NCBI RefSeq assembly: GCF_014851675.1
Contig: NZ_JACVAE010000001.1
Span: 2,948,571-3,012,570 of the forward strand
Length of the DNA: 64,000 bases
From: Rhizobium sp. ARZ01
GTDB lineage: Bacteria; Pseudomonadota; Alphaproteobacteria; Rhizobiales; Rhizobiaceae
Direction: 5' to 3'
The notes below the pieces were generated by a model, which was not told the DNA's origin, ran no database searches, and saw nothing but the letters and a program-made list of their open reading frames with translations. How positions within the stretch are numbered: the stretch's first letter is position 1; the number at the start of each line of letters is the position of its first letter. Position numbers and translations under genes: made by a program. Positions 44,262 through 53,496 of this stretch are shown here, piece by piece.

Positions 44262-44450
44262 ATGACTGATTCACTGAAAGATTTGAGCATCGAAGAAACA
44301 AAATAGCTCGATCGCTTGTCCGATGGCCGGATTCATGTCGTACCAACCCTGATGGCTGAACGGCTGGCATCGCTCGGCCTGGTCGAGCAGATCCCAGCTG
44401 AATCGGAGGAGATCGCGTTAGAACTAGACGTGCTATCCTTGGGGACCTGA
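44262..44450 (+). pseudogene. Small gene interrupted by an amber codon
   Basis: GGAGG lies five bases before an ATG at 44262. The frame reads MTDSLKDLSIEETK, then TAG at 44304-44306, and continues in the same frame as LDRLSDGRIHVVPTLMAERL to a TGA at 44448-44450, with an acidic C-terminal part. The codon usage across the stop is continuous, so a CAG-to-TAG change in a 62-residue protein is the simple reading. I do not recognise the protein. A restart at the internal ATG in the second half could still give a 32-residue product. Confidence 0.5.
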
Positions 44451-44689
44451 ATCAGCGGCGAGGGGTTGAAGCTACTGGAAGCCGAAGCGTAGTCCTAAAA
44501 TTTCAGGGGTTACGGGAGGACTCCCGAAAATCCCCCCCAGATTCCGCCCCTCAGAACCAATTCGTCACTCCCTTGGCGCGGTTCGACGCATGGGGCTGAA
44601 AACCACTCACGAACAAAACAAGAGCTATTCAAATAAATCGGGCCACCGTTGCGTCCTGCTCTTCAAGTGCAGAATCCGAGGGAATTATC

Positions 44690-46000
44690 ATGCTACGTGT
44701 TTTTACTTTGATGTTGGTTTCGTGCCTGACTTATGCCTTTCCGGCGGAAGCCAAGGATCTGGCGCGCCGCCCTTTCTTGGGCATCGCCATGAAGACGGTC
44801 GAAAGCGACGAAATCAGCGGTGGGCCTACCGTGCAAATTGATCGTGTGATCGAGAACTCAAGCGCGTCTGTCGCGGATCTGCGTTCCGGCGATATGGTTG
44901 TATCAATGGACGGCAGAAAGATTGGCTCACAAGAAGACGTCATTGCGACAATAAAGCCGAAACGCGCGGGGGATGTTCTCAAAATAAGCTTCCTGCGCGA
45001 CGGTCATCCAGTTTCGAAAGAAGTCCCTTTGATTGGCCTCCCTCTGGAAAAGTCGAGCGATTTTGAAACGATCTACGAGGCCGTGATAGTGGACGGTACC
45101 AAGAGGCGCACCATCACCACACGTCCGCGAGAGGCGACACGGTTTCCCGCCGTCCTGTTTGTCGGGGGCATCGGTTGTTACAGCATGGAGTCTCCACTCG
45201 ATGACCAGGAAGTCTATCGTCAACTGCTTTCATCGTTGACGCGGCAAGGCTTTGTGACCATGCGGGTCGAAAAGAGTGGCATGGGTGACAGTGAAGGCCC
45301 GCCTTGTGCGACGGTTGATCTGGATGCAGAAACGCGTGGTTACATCGCAGGCCTGAATGAATTGAAGAACAAGCCCTATGTTGATCCCGACAGGGTTTTC
45401 ATCGTCGGACACAGCATTGGCGGAATCGTGGGACCTCTCGTAGCAGCACAAGTCCCGGTCAGAGGTATCGTTGCGATGGAGACGGTCGGGACGACATGGT
45501 TCGAGTACGAATTGATCAACCGCAGACGCCAACTGAGACTGGCCGGCACCGCACCGGAAGTGTTGGGTCGCCAAATGCAGGTCAAGCAGTGGTGTATGCA
45601 TCGTCTTCTCATAGAACGAGAAGCGAGAGAAGAGATCGTTCAGCGTCGGCCAGAATGTAAAGAGGAGTTACAAATCCCCACCGCGGATGCCTATCTGCAA
45701 CAGATCGCCGCGCTCGATTTGCCGGGGCTATGGGCCAACTTGAAAATTGACGCTTTGCTTATTTACGGGAGCGCGGATTACCTCACCAGCACGGAAGAAC
45801 ATCTCGCAATTGCCGAGGTGGTCAATGTAGAGAGACCAGCCTCCGCAACGTTCATCGAGATCAGCGACCTCGATCACTACATGACGCGCGTTGAGAGCCA
45901 AAGAGAGAGTTTTGACCGCAAACACTCTGATCGTCCGGCCGCTTACCACGACGGGCTGGGAACGACGATCGGACGTTGGTTGAAGGACAGGCTTGGTTAA
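44690..46000 (+). CDS. Secreted PDZ plus alpha/beta hydrolase protein
   Basis: A 436-residue protein with a signal peptide (LRVFTLMLVSCLTYAFPAEA). Residues about 27-115 form a PDZ domain (RRPFLGIAMKT, VIENSSASVADLRSGDMVVS and DGRKIGSQEDVIATIK). The rest is an alpha/beta hydrolase: FPAVLFVGGIGCYSMES, then the nucleophile elbow RVFIVGHSIGGIVGPLVAA near residue 240, an acidic LLIYGSADYLTS and the catalytic histidine in EISDLDHYMTRVES. It should hydrolyse an ester or peptide in the periplasm, with the PDZ domain binding a C-terminal tail or controlling access. Its neighbours give no clue to the substrate. The gene has its own upstream region and looks monocistronic. Confidence 0.88.
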   Translation: MLRVFTLMLVSCLTYAFPAEAKDLARRPFLGIAMKTVESDEISGGPTVQIDRVIENSSASVADLRSGDMVVSMDGRKIGSQEDVIATIKPKRAGDVLKISFLRDGHPVSKEVPLIGLPLEKSSDFETIYEAVIVDGTKRRTITTRPREATRFPAVLFVGGIGCYSMESPLDDQEVYRQLLSSLTRQGFVTMRVEKSGMGDSEGPPCATVDLDAETRGYIAGLNELKNKPYVDPDRVFIVGHSIGGIVGPLVAAQVPVRGIVAMETVGTTWFEYELINRRRQLRLAGTAPEVLGRQMQVKQWCMHRLLIEREAREEIVQRRPECKEELQIPTADAYLQQIAALDLPGLWANLKIDALLIYGSADYLTSTEEHLAIAEVVNVERPASATFIEISDLDHYMTRVESQRESFDRKHSDRPAAYHDGLGTTIGRWLKDRLG

Positions 46001-46084
46001 GGTTGGGACATTCGTCACGTTGACCTTTCCCTTGCGACCCGCGACGAGCCACAAGAAGACGAATGCCTTCCTTAGCGCTGTTAG

Positions 46085-47488
46085 TTATCCGCCCTCGCTT
46101 GGCTTCCAGTCCGCATCCTTGGATGACACTGCCAGTGCGAGTACCGAGGCGAAAAGGGTGGCGGCTGAAGCGACCAAAAACGTCGTCGTGAACGCGTCGC
46201 CGATGACGTCGGGCGAAACTTTCGTGATCTCTTCCGAACCAACGGCGGCGGCGAACAAGGTCGCCATGACGGAGGCTCCTGTCATGAAGCCCAGGTTCCT
46301 GGACAACCCGAGAAGTCCGGAAAGCAAACCCCGTTGCCCCTCCGCAGCCGGCAGTAGCAGGGCCGTGCTATTCGCCGCCAGAAAGAGCTGAAAGCCTGGC
46401 GTCAGGACCATAAGGGCGGCAATGTAGCCGATGACGCCAAGAAACCTCGGTAGAAGCGCCAGGCAGGCGAGACCGAAGACGATCTCAATCAGGCCCGCGG
46501 CCAGCACGAGGTGTACGCCAAATCGATCCGTCATGCGTCCTGCGACAACACCCGTCAACGCCGCGGTTGCAGGCCCAACCGCCATGACCAGCCCGACGAT
46601 TACATCGCTTAGTCCCAATGCGAATGAAAGGAACAATGGCCCAACCACCAAGATCGACATCATTGCGGTGGACACGAGAAGATTTGCGACCAATGCCGCG
46701 GCAGTTGACCGGTTTCGCAACGTCGAGAGCGGCATAAGCGGAGCGTTTGATCGGGATTCCACGATCAGGAAGGCCGTCAACATCAGAACCGTCGCCGAAA
46801 GTAACGCCGCAGCGCCCCAAGAGGGGGTAACCTTTCCACCAGCCGTAGCCAGTGCGTACAGGGTCAGTGTGACGGCCAGGAAGCCGGCTCCTGGCCAATC
46901 GAACCGTCCTCCTGCGCCGCCTGCTCGCGCAGGCAGCGCTGGAATGAACCGGACGCCGAGGCCAAACACCAGAAAGCTGAGTACCGCCAGTCCTCCGAAC
47001 GCAGCTCGCCAGCCAAACTCCGAAATCAACATGCCGCCCAATGAAGGGCCAAGCGCGGTTCCGATCGCCGACATCGTACCAAGCAGGCCCAACGCCGAGC
47101 CTGTCCGTTCCTTCGCTACCGTTTCCCGGACAATCGAAAGGGGCAGTGCCACGAGAGCCGCGCCGCCGACTCCCTGCAGCGCTCGCCCTGCAATCAGCGC
47201 GACGAGTGTCGGTGCGGCAACGCAGACCATGGACGCGAGAGCGAATACGGCGGTTCCCGCGAGCAGTATGCAACGATGGCCGAACAGGTCGCCGAGACGG
47301 CCGACCAATACGATCGTGATGGTTGTCGAGACCAGATAGGCGAGGACGAGCCACTGAATACCGGCTATCGGCGCTGCGAACTCACGGGAGAGCGCCGGGA
47401 GCATGACGGTGGCGATGCTTACGCCGAGTGACGCAAGCAAGGTCGCTCCCGCAAGCGCCGTTAGCACGTGGGATGATCTTTGCAGCAT
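46085..47488 (-). CDS. MFS multidrug exporter, DHA2 (EmrB/QacA) type
   Basis: A 467-residue inner-membrane transporter of the 14-span DHA2 family, which pumps drugs or dyes out with protons. The first loop and motif A region VGRLGDLFGHRCILLAG, motif B-like AGRALQGVGGAALVALPLSI and motif C-like GTALGPSLGGMLISEFGWR are intact. Membrane spans fill the remainder. I chose the ATG at 47488, which has GAGGAG nine bases ahead; residues before it are polar and not family-like. It diverges from a MerR regulator across a gap of 72 bases that contains a SoxR-box-like dyad, so its expression is likely induced by that regulator's ligand. Confidence 0.93.
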   Translation of the reverse strand: MLQRSSHVLTALAGATLLASLGVSIATVMLPALSREFAAPIAGIQWLVLAYLVSTTITIVLVGRLGDLFGHRCILLAGTAVFALASMVCVAAPTLVALIAGRALQGVGGAALVALPLSIVRETVAKERTGSALGLLGTMSAIGTALGPSLGGMLISEFGWRAAFGGLAVLSFLVFGLGVRFIPALPARAGGAGGRFDWPGAGFLAVTLTLYALATAGGKVTPSWGAAALLSATVLMLTAFLIVESRSNAPLMPLSTLRNRSTAAALVANLLVSTAMMSILVVGPLFLSFALGLSDVIVGLVMAVGPATAALTGVVAGRMTDRFGVHLVLAAGLIEIVFGLACLALLPRFLGVIGYIAALMVLTPGFQLFLAANSTALLLPAAEGQRGLLSGLLGLSRNLGFMTGASVMATLFAAAVGSEEITKVSPDVIGDAFTTTFLVASAATLFASVLALAVSSKDADWKPSEGG

Positions 47489-47535
47489 GGATGTCGGCTC
47501 CTCTTGTCTGGATTTCGAGTCACCGTTACGCTGCC

Positions 47536-47555
47536 ACTTCAAGTCAACTTGAGGT
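47536..47555. promoter_or_regulatory. SoxR/MerR-type operator dyad
   Basis: ACTTCAAGT-CA-ACTTGAGGT is a 20-base dyad with one mismatch, close to the SoxR box core CTCAAGTTAACTTGAG. It lies 47 bases before the MFS ATG and five bases before the MerR ATG, where MerR-type regulators would act on a divergent promoter with a stretched spacer. Confidence 0.7.
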
Positions 47556-47560
47556 CAAGT

Positions 47561-47977
47561 ATGAAAATCTTCGACATTGGAGTGCTCTCAGAGAGGAGCG
47601 GCGTCCCGCCATCAACATTGCGTTATTATGAGGAGATCGGCTTGATTGAGTCGATCGGCCGTCGGGGGCTGCGACGACAGTTCGGAAGCGAAGCCCTAAC
47701 CCAGTTGGCCCTGATATCGCTTGGAAAGACCGCGGGTTTCTCGCTTGACGAGATTAAGGGAATGTTCGGCAAAGGGGGCGTCCCCGACGTTCCTCGCGCG
47801 GCTATCCACGCCCGTGCCGAGGCACTCGATGCGCAAATCCGAAGAATGACCGCGCTCAGAAATGCACTTCGTCACGTAGCTGAGTGCCCGGCCGAAACGC
47901 ACATGGATTGCCCCAAGTTCCGCAGACTTCTTATTGTGGCGTCTAAATCCTCTCTGCGCACGAAGGGCGGGAACTGA
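47561..47977 (+). CDS. MerR-family regulator with two cysteines
   Basis: A 138-residue MerR-type protein. The winged helix (MKIFDIGVLSERSGVPPSTLRYY, then EEIGLIESIG with wing RRGLRRQF) fills the first half, followed by a dimerisation helix (HARAEALDAQIRRMTALRNAL). The C-terminal part has two cysteines (AECPAETHMDCPKFRRLL), not the four of SoxR's [2Fe-2S] cluster, so redox sensing through an iron-sulfur centre is unlikely; metal or thiol sensing is possible. GAGG lies before the ATG. It diverges from the MFS exporter and most likely regulates it and itself through the dyad in the gap. Confidence 0.9.
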   Translation: MKIFDIGVLSERSGVPPSTLRYYEEIGLIESIGRRGLRRQFGSEALTQLALISLGKTAGFSLDEIKGMFGKGGVPDVPRAAIHARAEALDAQIRRMTALRNALRHVAECPAETHMDCPKFRRLLIVASKSSLRTKGGN

Positions 47978-48298
47978 GACGCAAAAATATTCTGACGGGA
48001 CGGTCTAGGTGGCCCTTGCAAGCTCATTGCTCGCGAGGAGGCTCCCCCAGATGGATGCAGGCATTACCTTCAGTGCGCCAAGAGAGCAGTCGTCGACCTT
48101 CGTCCACTTTGCGCCATGTGTAGACGGCTCCGGGTTGGCAAGAGTTTTTTGACTTGCTGCACATCGCTGGTCGGAGCTGATGCCGGCGGAGGAGCCGTCC
48201 ACAGCTTCAATAGCGGTCGTCGCATGCAGTCCTGAAAGGGCCGCCAAACGGTAGCTTTGGACGGCAAACCAGTATATGCCCCGGCAACAGGCGATGGA
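47978..48298. other. Intergenic stretch without recognised gene
   Basis: Some 320 bases between the MerR and ferritin-like genes. A minus-strand frame of 80 codons at 48005-48247 has no ribosome site and no family likeness. I see no RNA gene, repeat or clear terminator here. It may be decayed sequence. Confidence 0.4.
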
Positions 48299-49150
48299 TC
48301 ATGCCGACGGCTGGCGATGTCGTAGCACCCGAAGACAGTGAATTATCTCCGCCGCGAACTCGCGGGCACGTCCGGCTTCCTTTTCGTCCATAGCACGATC
48401 TCCGATGTCGAGGTAGCAATCAGCCAGGAATTCGCAGAGCGGTAGCGCGCTTTCGACCGCCTTTTGGGTCGCCATCCCCGGGCGCGGAGTGGTAAGAAGC
48501 GGGTGTTCCCGCATCGATTTCGACCTCAGGTCGGCTTCTTTTGAAAGAGCCAGAAGGTCGCCTTCGTCCACCGTTGATAGTTCCGCCATCGATTTCAGGT
48601 GCCGCGACAATCTCTGCTCAAGGATCGGCAAATCGCCTTCATCGACTGCAAGAGCCTGGTCCCGTTCCCGATGAAATGCCCGTCGTCGCTCGCGTCTCAA
48701 TGTGGCTACGTGACCGAGTTCCTCCCGGGCCATTCGTTCGGCCGCGTCTCTAATGTCGCCCGACCTTGCATGGGCCGAGACGTATGACCAGAACACGAAC
48801 GCACGTTCCTCGTTGCGAACGGCAATTGAGAAAGCGCGGTAGGCGCTCAGCATCTCGGGAGCCACTTTTCCCGCTCCCTCGTCATCGAACAAGTGTTCCG
48901 GAGGATGAGCGGGAACCGAGCGTGGTTTGTGTCCAAGCGCTTTCTCCCATTCAGCCACCTTGCTCAAGTGCCCCCGCTCCTCGGCGACCAGCACGTCGAA
49001 CACTGCCGCAAGCTCGGGATGCCCCAATTCCGTCATCCTAAGACCGAGGGCGATGTAGCCATCTATCGCTTCCTGCTCCATGGCACCCGCAAGCGCCAGA
49101 AGCTCGTCCAATGCCGCCAGATGCCATGGATCGGAGGTGTTTGCCGACAT
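48299..49150 (-). CDS. Ferritin-like (rubrerythrin-type) protein
   Basis: A 283-residue protein with a four-helix diiron domain in the first 160 residues. Metal ligands are visible in MEQEAIDGYIALGLR, VLVAEERGHLSKVAEWE (ExxH), RNEERAFVFWSYVS and REELGHVATLRRERR (ExxH), the pattern of rubrerythrin-like ferritins. The last 110 residues are helical and include a second leucine-rich, acidic segment without rubredoxin cysteines. It could scavenge peroxide or hold iron, or sense nitric oxide or oxygen. It diverges from nosR with a shared upstream region of 139 bases, so it may respond to the same low-oxygen signal. Confidence 0.82.
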   Translation of the reverse strand: MSANTSDPWHLAALDELLALAGAMEQEAIDGYIALGLRMTELGHPELAAVFDVLVAEERGHLSKVAEWEKALGHKPRSVPAHPPEHLFDDEGAGKVAPEMLSAYRAFSIAVRNEERAFVFWSYVSAHARSGDIRDAAERMAREELGHVATLRRERRRAFHRERDQALAVDEGDLPILEQRLSRHLKSMAELSTVDEGDLLALSKEADLRSKSMREHPLLTTPRPGMATQKAVESALPLCEFLADCYLDIGDRAMDEKEAGRAREFAAEIIHCLRVLRHRQPSA

Positions 49151-49227
49151 ACCTGTTCACTCCTGCCAGGTTTTCCTCTTACCCGGATATCGACTGTCAG
49201 AGACTCGTACGTTTTTCTATCGAGGAG

Positions 49228-49241
49228 TTGTCTTTAGTCAA
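49228..49241. promoter_or_regulatory. Possible FNR/NnrR-type box upstream of nosR
   Basis: TTGTC-TTTA-GTCAA fits the TTG-N8-CAA frame used by FNR, NnrR and Dnr regulators, though the inner bases are not the best FNR match. The centre is 55 bases before the nosR ATG. A TACATT follows at 49250-49255. It may serve both nosR and the divergent ferritin-like gene. Confidence 0.4.
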
Positions 49242-49289
49242 AGTCAGGATACATTCTGCTCTCGGGACCGCAATCCAAGAGCTAGCGCA

Positions 49290-51542
49290 ATGAACTTTTC
49301 AAAGAGAGTTCGGTGGGCATGGTTTGCAAGCATGCTCGTGCTTGCGCTCGTCGGCCTCTCGTTCGCAACGGCCGCATTTGCAGCTGGGCAGCTTCCCACC
49401 TTTCTTGAAAGCGTCCAGCCAGACGAGCTTTTCGAAGGTGCCGACCGCTTCGGCGACCCCGTGGGGGACCCCCCCATCGCGCCGGTCTATCGAGGTGATG
49501 ACCTGCTTGGGTATGTCTACCTCAATTCCGATTTCACAAGTTCGGTCGGCTATTCCGGCAAGCCCATACACATCGCGGTTGGCATCGATCCGTCCGGCAT
49601 CATCAAGGGCTTCAAGCTCCTGGAACACCACGAGCCGATCGTCCTGATCGGAATTCCTCAGGCCAAAGTCGTCGCCGCCTTGAACTCGATCATCGGCAAA
49701 GACCTTGGAAAGGTCGCCTCCGGGGCTGAACGCCCGCCGGAGGTGGATATCGTCAGTGGAGCGACCGTCACGGTTCTCGTCATGGGCGACAGCGTCGTTC
49801 GCTCCGCCGTCAGCCTCATCAGGAGCAACCGTCTGGGTGGAGGCCAGCCAGGCGGCGGTCAGCAGCTCCCCGACGTCAAAACCCTCGACCTTTCGAAAGA
49901 CCAGGCGAGCGACTGGCAGACCCTCCTCGGAGACGGCTCTGTCCGGAGCCTGCGGCTGACAGTTGGCGAGGTGTCGAAGGCCTTTCAAGAGGCCGGGCAC
50001 CCCGAAGCGGCTTCGCACCCGGAAACCGCAAACCCAGAAGACCGTTTCATCGATCTGTACATTGCCCCGGTGAACGTGCCAGTGATCGGCAAGACCCTGC
50101 TTGGCGACGTCGCGTATCAGCGCCTCGCCGACAAGCTCAAGCCGGGCCAGTCCGCGATCCTGGTCGCCGGGGACGGCACATATTCCTTCAAAGGCTCCGG
50201 CTATGTCCGCGGCGGTATTTTCGATCGCATCGAATTGCTGCAGGGCGGACAGGGCCTGCGGTTTCGCGATCGCGACCATACGAGGATCGCCGCTCTCGCG
50301 CCGTCGGACGCACCGCGCCTGCGGGAGATCGCGCTGTTCGTGGTGCCGCCGGAATTTGCCTTCGAGGTGACCGAGCCGTGGGAGCTGGAAATGCTCGTGC
50401 AACGCAGCAGCACGGGCGCACGCGACAAATCGGTTATCCCGTTTACGATCGGTTACACGCTTCCATCCGGCTACTACACCGTTACCAAGGCGGAGGTGCC
50501 GGCGACGCCGGCGGCCCAGGCACCGCAAGTCGCCTCCCCCCAGGCTAGCGATCCGAAGTTGACGCCGGACGAACAGCCGTTGTGGAAGCGCATGTGGGAG
50601 ATGAACAGCGTCGAGATCGCGATCACCGTCGCAGCGCTCCTCGTCCTGACGGCCATCTTCTTCTTCCAGGACTGGCTGGTTAAACGACCGAGATTTTTCG
50701 GCTGGCTTCGCACCGGATATCTCGTTTTTACCCTCGTCTGGCTCGGTTGGTATGCAAACGCGCAGCTGTCGGTCGTTAACGTCCTCACCTTCACGAACGC
50801 GCTGGTGACCAATTTCAGTTGGGAGTTTTTCCTAGCGGCACCGTTGATTTTCATCCTTTGGGCGGCAGTGGCAGCCGGCCTGCTGTTCTGGGGGCGCGGT
50901 CCGTTCTGCGGATGGCTCTGCCCGTTTGGCGCTTTGCAGGAACTGCTGAGCATTGTTGCCAAGCGGTTGAAGGTGCCGCAGGTAACAATTCCCTGGGGAC
51001 TTCACGAGCGCCTTTGGCCAGTCAAATACATAATCTTCCTCGGGCTCTTCGGCATGTCCTTCTATTCGATGGCCTATGCGGAAATGCTGTCCGAGGTCGA
51101 GCCGTTCAAGACCGCGATCATCCTTAAATTCATCCGTGACTGGCCATTCGTTGTCTTCGCTTTGGTGCTCCTCGGAGCAAGTCTTTTCATCGAGCGGTTT
51201 TATTGCCGTTATCTCTGCCCGCTGGGGGCCGCGCTTGCCATTCCCGGCCGCATTCGCACGTTCGAATGGTTGAAGCGTTGGCCCGAATGCGGCTCTCCCT
51301 GTCAGCGCTGCGCGAAGGAATGTCCGGTGCAAGCGATACACCCGGAGGGTCCCATCAACGTCAACGAGTGCATCTACTGCATGCATTGCCAAGAGCTCTA
51401 CCATGACGACCACCGCTGTCCGCACATGATCCAGGTGCGGCTCAAGCGCGAAAAGTTCATGGCGCTGTCGACGCCGGATTCGAGAGGAGAAAAGAAACCA
51501 CCGAAGACGCTCCTCACTCATAACGGAGAACCGGTCAAATAG
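49290..51542 (+). CDS. nosR: Nitrous oxide reductase regulator/electron-transfer protein NosR
   Basis: A 750-residue inner-membrane flavo-iron-sulfur protein that supports nosZ expression and passes electrons to nitrous oxide reductase. A signal span ([20 protein letters not shown]) leads to a periplasmic FMN-binding domain with [17 protein letters not shown], where the flavin is attached to Thr. Five or six membrane spans follow, with CX3CP motifs [12 protein letters not shown] and [11 protein letters not shown]. The C-terminus has two [4Fe-4S] clusters ([13 protein letters not shown] and [18 protein letters not shown]). The start [11 protein letters not shown] at 49290 fits known NosR; residues upstream of it are not conserved. 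NosX in the same operon should supply the flavin transfer. Confidence 0.96.
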   Translation: MNFSKRVRWAWFASMLVLALVGLSFATAAFAAGQLPTFLESVQPDELFEGADRFGDPVGDPPIAPVYRGDDLLGYVYLNSDFTSSVGYSGKPIHIAVGIDPSGIIKGFKLLEHHEPIVLIGIPQAKVVAALNSIIGKDLGKVASGAERPPEVDIVSGATVTVLVMGDSVVRSAVSLIRSNRLGGGQPGGGQQLPDVKTLDLSKDQASDWQTLLGDGSVRSLRLTVGEVSKAFQEAGHPEAASHPETANPEDRFIDLYIAPVNVPVIGKTLLGDVAYQRLADKLKPGQSAILVAGDGTYSFKGSGYVRGGIFDRIELLQGGQGLRFRDRDHTRIAALAPSDAPRLREIALFVVPPEFAFEVTEPWELEMLVQRSSTGARDKSVIPFTIGYTLPSGYYTVTKAEVPATPAAQAPQVASPQASDPKLTPDEQPLWKRMWEMNSVEIAITVAALLVLTAIFFFQDWLVKRPRFFGWLRTGYLVFTLVWLGWYANAQLSVVNVLTFTNALVTNFSWEFFLAAPLIFILWAAVAAGLLFWGRGPFCGWLCPFGALQELLSIVAKRLKVPQVTIPWGLHERLWPVKYIIFLGLFGMSFYSMAYAEMLSEVEPFKTAIILKFIRDWPFVVFALVLLGASLFIERFYCRYLCPLGAALAIPGRIRTFEWLKRWPECGSPCQRCAKECPVQAIHPEGPINVNECIYCMHCQELYHDDHRCPHMIQVRLKREKFMALSTPDSRGEKKPPKTLLTHNGEPVK

Positions 51543-51582
51543 GCACGCGACGAATGCGGGCCGCATCTCAGGAGGCAATACC

Positions 51583-53496
51583 ATGTCGAATGAAGACAAC
51601 AACCTGCCCCTTATCAACAGACGCCAACTACTGGGCACGACTGCCGTGGCCGCGGCCGCGGGAGCGGCGACAGCTAGCGGTGCGTTGAGCCTTTCAGGCG
51701 GGGCGTCTCCGGCGATGGCCCAGGAACGTCCGAAGGCGGAGGTGCTACCCGGTGAGCTCGACGAATACTACACGTTCTTCTCGAGTGGCCAGTCGGGCGA
51801 GGTCCGCATCGTCGGTGTTCCGTCGATGCGGGAAATCATGCGCATTCCGGTGTTCAACCGCTGCAGCGCCACGGGATGGGGCCAGACGAACGAGAGCCTG
51901 AAGGTTCTCACGGAGAACATGCGGCCGGAGACGGTAGAGTTTCTCAAAGACCGCGGCGGCGTCTACCAGAACGGCGACCTCCACCACCCGCACCCGTCGT
52001 TCACGGACGGCACCTACGACGGCCGTTACCTCTTTGCCAACGACAAGTCCAACACGCGCGTCTGCCGCATTCGCCTCGATGTCATGAAGTGCGACAAGAT
52101 CATCGAGCTTCCCAACCAGCACACCGTACACGGCCTACGCGTCCAGAAGTTCCCCAAGACAGGCTACGTGTTCTGCAATGGCGAAGACGGTGTCCCGATC
52201 CCCAACGACGGCAAGGTGCTGGACGATCCAAAGCAGTACCAATCCATCTTCACAGCGGTCGATGGCGAGACGATGAAAGTCGCCTGGCAGGTCATGGTCG
52301 ACGGCAACCTCGACAACGTCGATGCGGACTACCAAGGCAAATACTGCTTTTCGACCTGCTACAACTCGGAGGAGGGTGTAACTCTTGAACAGATGATGAG
52401 CAAGGACCTGGACTGGGTCGTCGTGTTCAATCTCAAACGCATCGAAGAAGCGGTCGCCAACGGTGACTTCAAGGAAATCGGCGGCGTTCCCGTCATCGAT
52501 GGCTCCCACGGCTCGAAGTACACCCGCTACATTCCGGTTCCGAACAGTCCCCACGGCATCAACACGGCCCCCGACGGCATACACTTCGTAGCCAACGGCA
52601 AGCTTTCGCCGACGGTCACCGTCTTCGACCTCCGCAAAATGGACGACCTGTTCGATGACAAGATTCAGCCGCGTGACACCGTCGTCGCCGAACCTGAACT
52701 TGGGCTTGGGCCGTTGCACACGGCGTACGATGGGAGGGGAAACGCCTACACCACGCTGTTCCTCGACAGCCAAGTGTGCAAGTGGAACATCGAGGACGCC
52801 ATACGGGCGTTCAAAGGCGAGAAAGTCAATCCCATCCGCCAGAAGCTGGATGTCCACTACCAGCCGGGACACAACCACTCCTCGATGGGCCAGACGAAGG
52901 AGGCCGACGGAAAGTGGCTCATCTCGCTCAACAAGTTCTCGAAGGACCGCTACCTCAACGCCGGTCCGCTGAAGCCGGAGAGCGACCAGCTGATCGATAT
53001 CTCAGGCGATGAAATGGTGCTGGTCCACGACAACCCGACCTTCGCCGAACCCCACGACGCGACGATCGTGCATGCGTCCAAGATCAATCCGGTTCACGTG
53101 TGGAACCGCGATGACCCCTTCTTCGCCGACGCGGTCGAGCAGGCCAAAAAGGACAACATCGACCTCATGCTGGACTCCGATGTCAAGCGCGATGGCGACA
53201 AGGTGCGGGTTTACATGACGTCCGCGGCTCCCGCATTCGGGCTGGAGTCCTTCACCGTCAAGGAGGGCGATGAGGTTACCGTATACGTCACCAACATCGA
53301 CGAGATCGAGGACCTGACGCACGGCTTCTGCATCGTCAACTACGGCATCAACATGGAGATCGGGCCGCAGGCGACGGCGTCGGTGACCTTCAAGGCGGCC
53401 AAGCCCGGGGTCTACTGGTACTATTGCACATGGTTCTGCCATGCGATGCACATGGAAATGAAGGGCCGCATGATGGTCGAACCGAAGTCGGTATGA
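51583..53496 (+). CDS. nosZ: Nitrous-oxide reductase NosZ, clade I
   Basis: A 637-residue periplasmic copper enzyme that reduces N2O to N2. The twin-arginine signal ([16 protein letters not shown]) marks Tat export, as in clade I. The N-terminal seven-bladed propeller has histidines of the CuZ centre in [17 protein letters not shown] and [13 protein letters not shown]. The C-terminal cupredoxin domain has the CuA motif [20 protein letters not shown] with both cysteines, His and Met. Length is normal and no key residue is missing. It lies 40 bases after nosR and overlaps nosD. No nir or nor gene is in the window, so N2O may be supplied by genes elsewhere or from outside. Confidence 0.97.
   Translation: MSNEDNNLPLINRRQLLGTTAVAAAAGAATASGALSLSGGASPAMAQERPKAEVLPGELDEYYTFFSSGQSGEVRIVGVPSMREIMRIPVFNRCSATGWGQTNESLKVLTENMRPETVEFLKDRGGVYQNGDLHHPHPSFTDGTYDGRYLFANDKSNTRVCRIRLDVMKCDKIIELPNQHTVHGLRVQKFPKTGYVFCNGEDGVPIPNDGKVLDDPKQYQSIFTAVDGETMKVAWQVMVDGNLDNVDADYQGKYCFSTCYNSEEGVTLEQMMSKDLDWVVVFNLKRIEEAVANGDFKEIGGVPVIDGSHGSKYTRYIPVPNSPHGINTAPDGIHFVANGKLSPTVTVFDLRKMDDLFDDKIQPRDTVVAEPELGLGPLHTAYDGRGNAYTTLFLDSQVCKWNIEDAIRAFKGEKVNPIRQKLDVHYQPGHNHSSMGQTKEADGKWLISLNKFSKDRYLNAGPLKPESDQLIDISGDEMVLVHDNPTFAEPHDATIVHASKINPVHVWNRDDPFFADAVEQAKKDNIDLMLDSDVKRDGDKVRVYMTSAAPAFGLESFTVKEGDEVTVYVTNIDEIEDLTHGFCIVNYGINMEIGPQATASVTFKAAKPGVYWYYCTWFCHAMHMEMKGRMMVEPKSV

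Noticed and set aside
44505-44540. CGGGAG-GA-CTCCCG hairpin as a terminator
   Set aside because: The two-base loop is too tight and no T run follows.
47561-47977. Calling the MerR protein SoxR because of the operator
   Set aside because: SoxR needs four clustered cysteines (CX2CXCX5C); this protein has two.
49299-50528. A 409-codon minus-strand frame opposite nosR
   Set aside because: It mirrors the well-conserved NosR coding sequence and has no recognisable domain.
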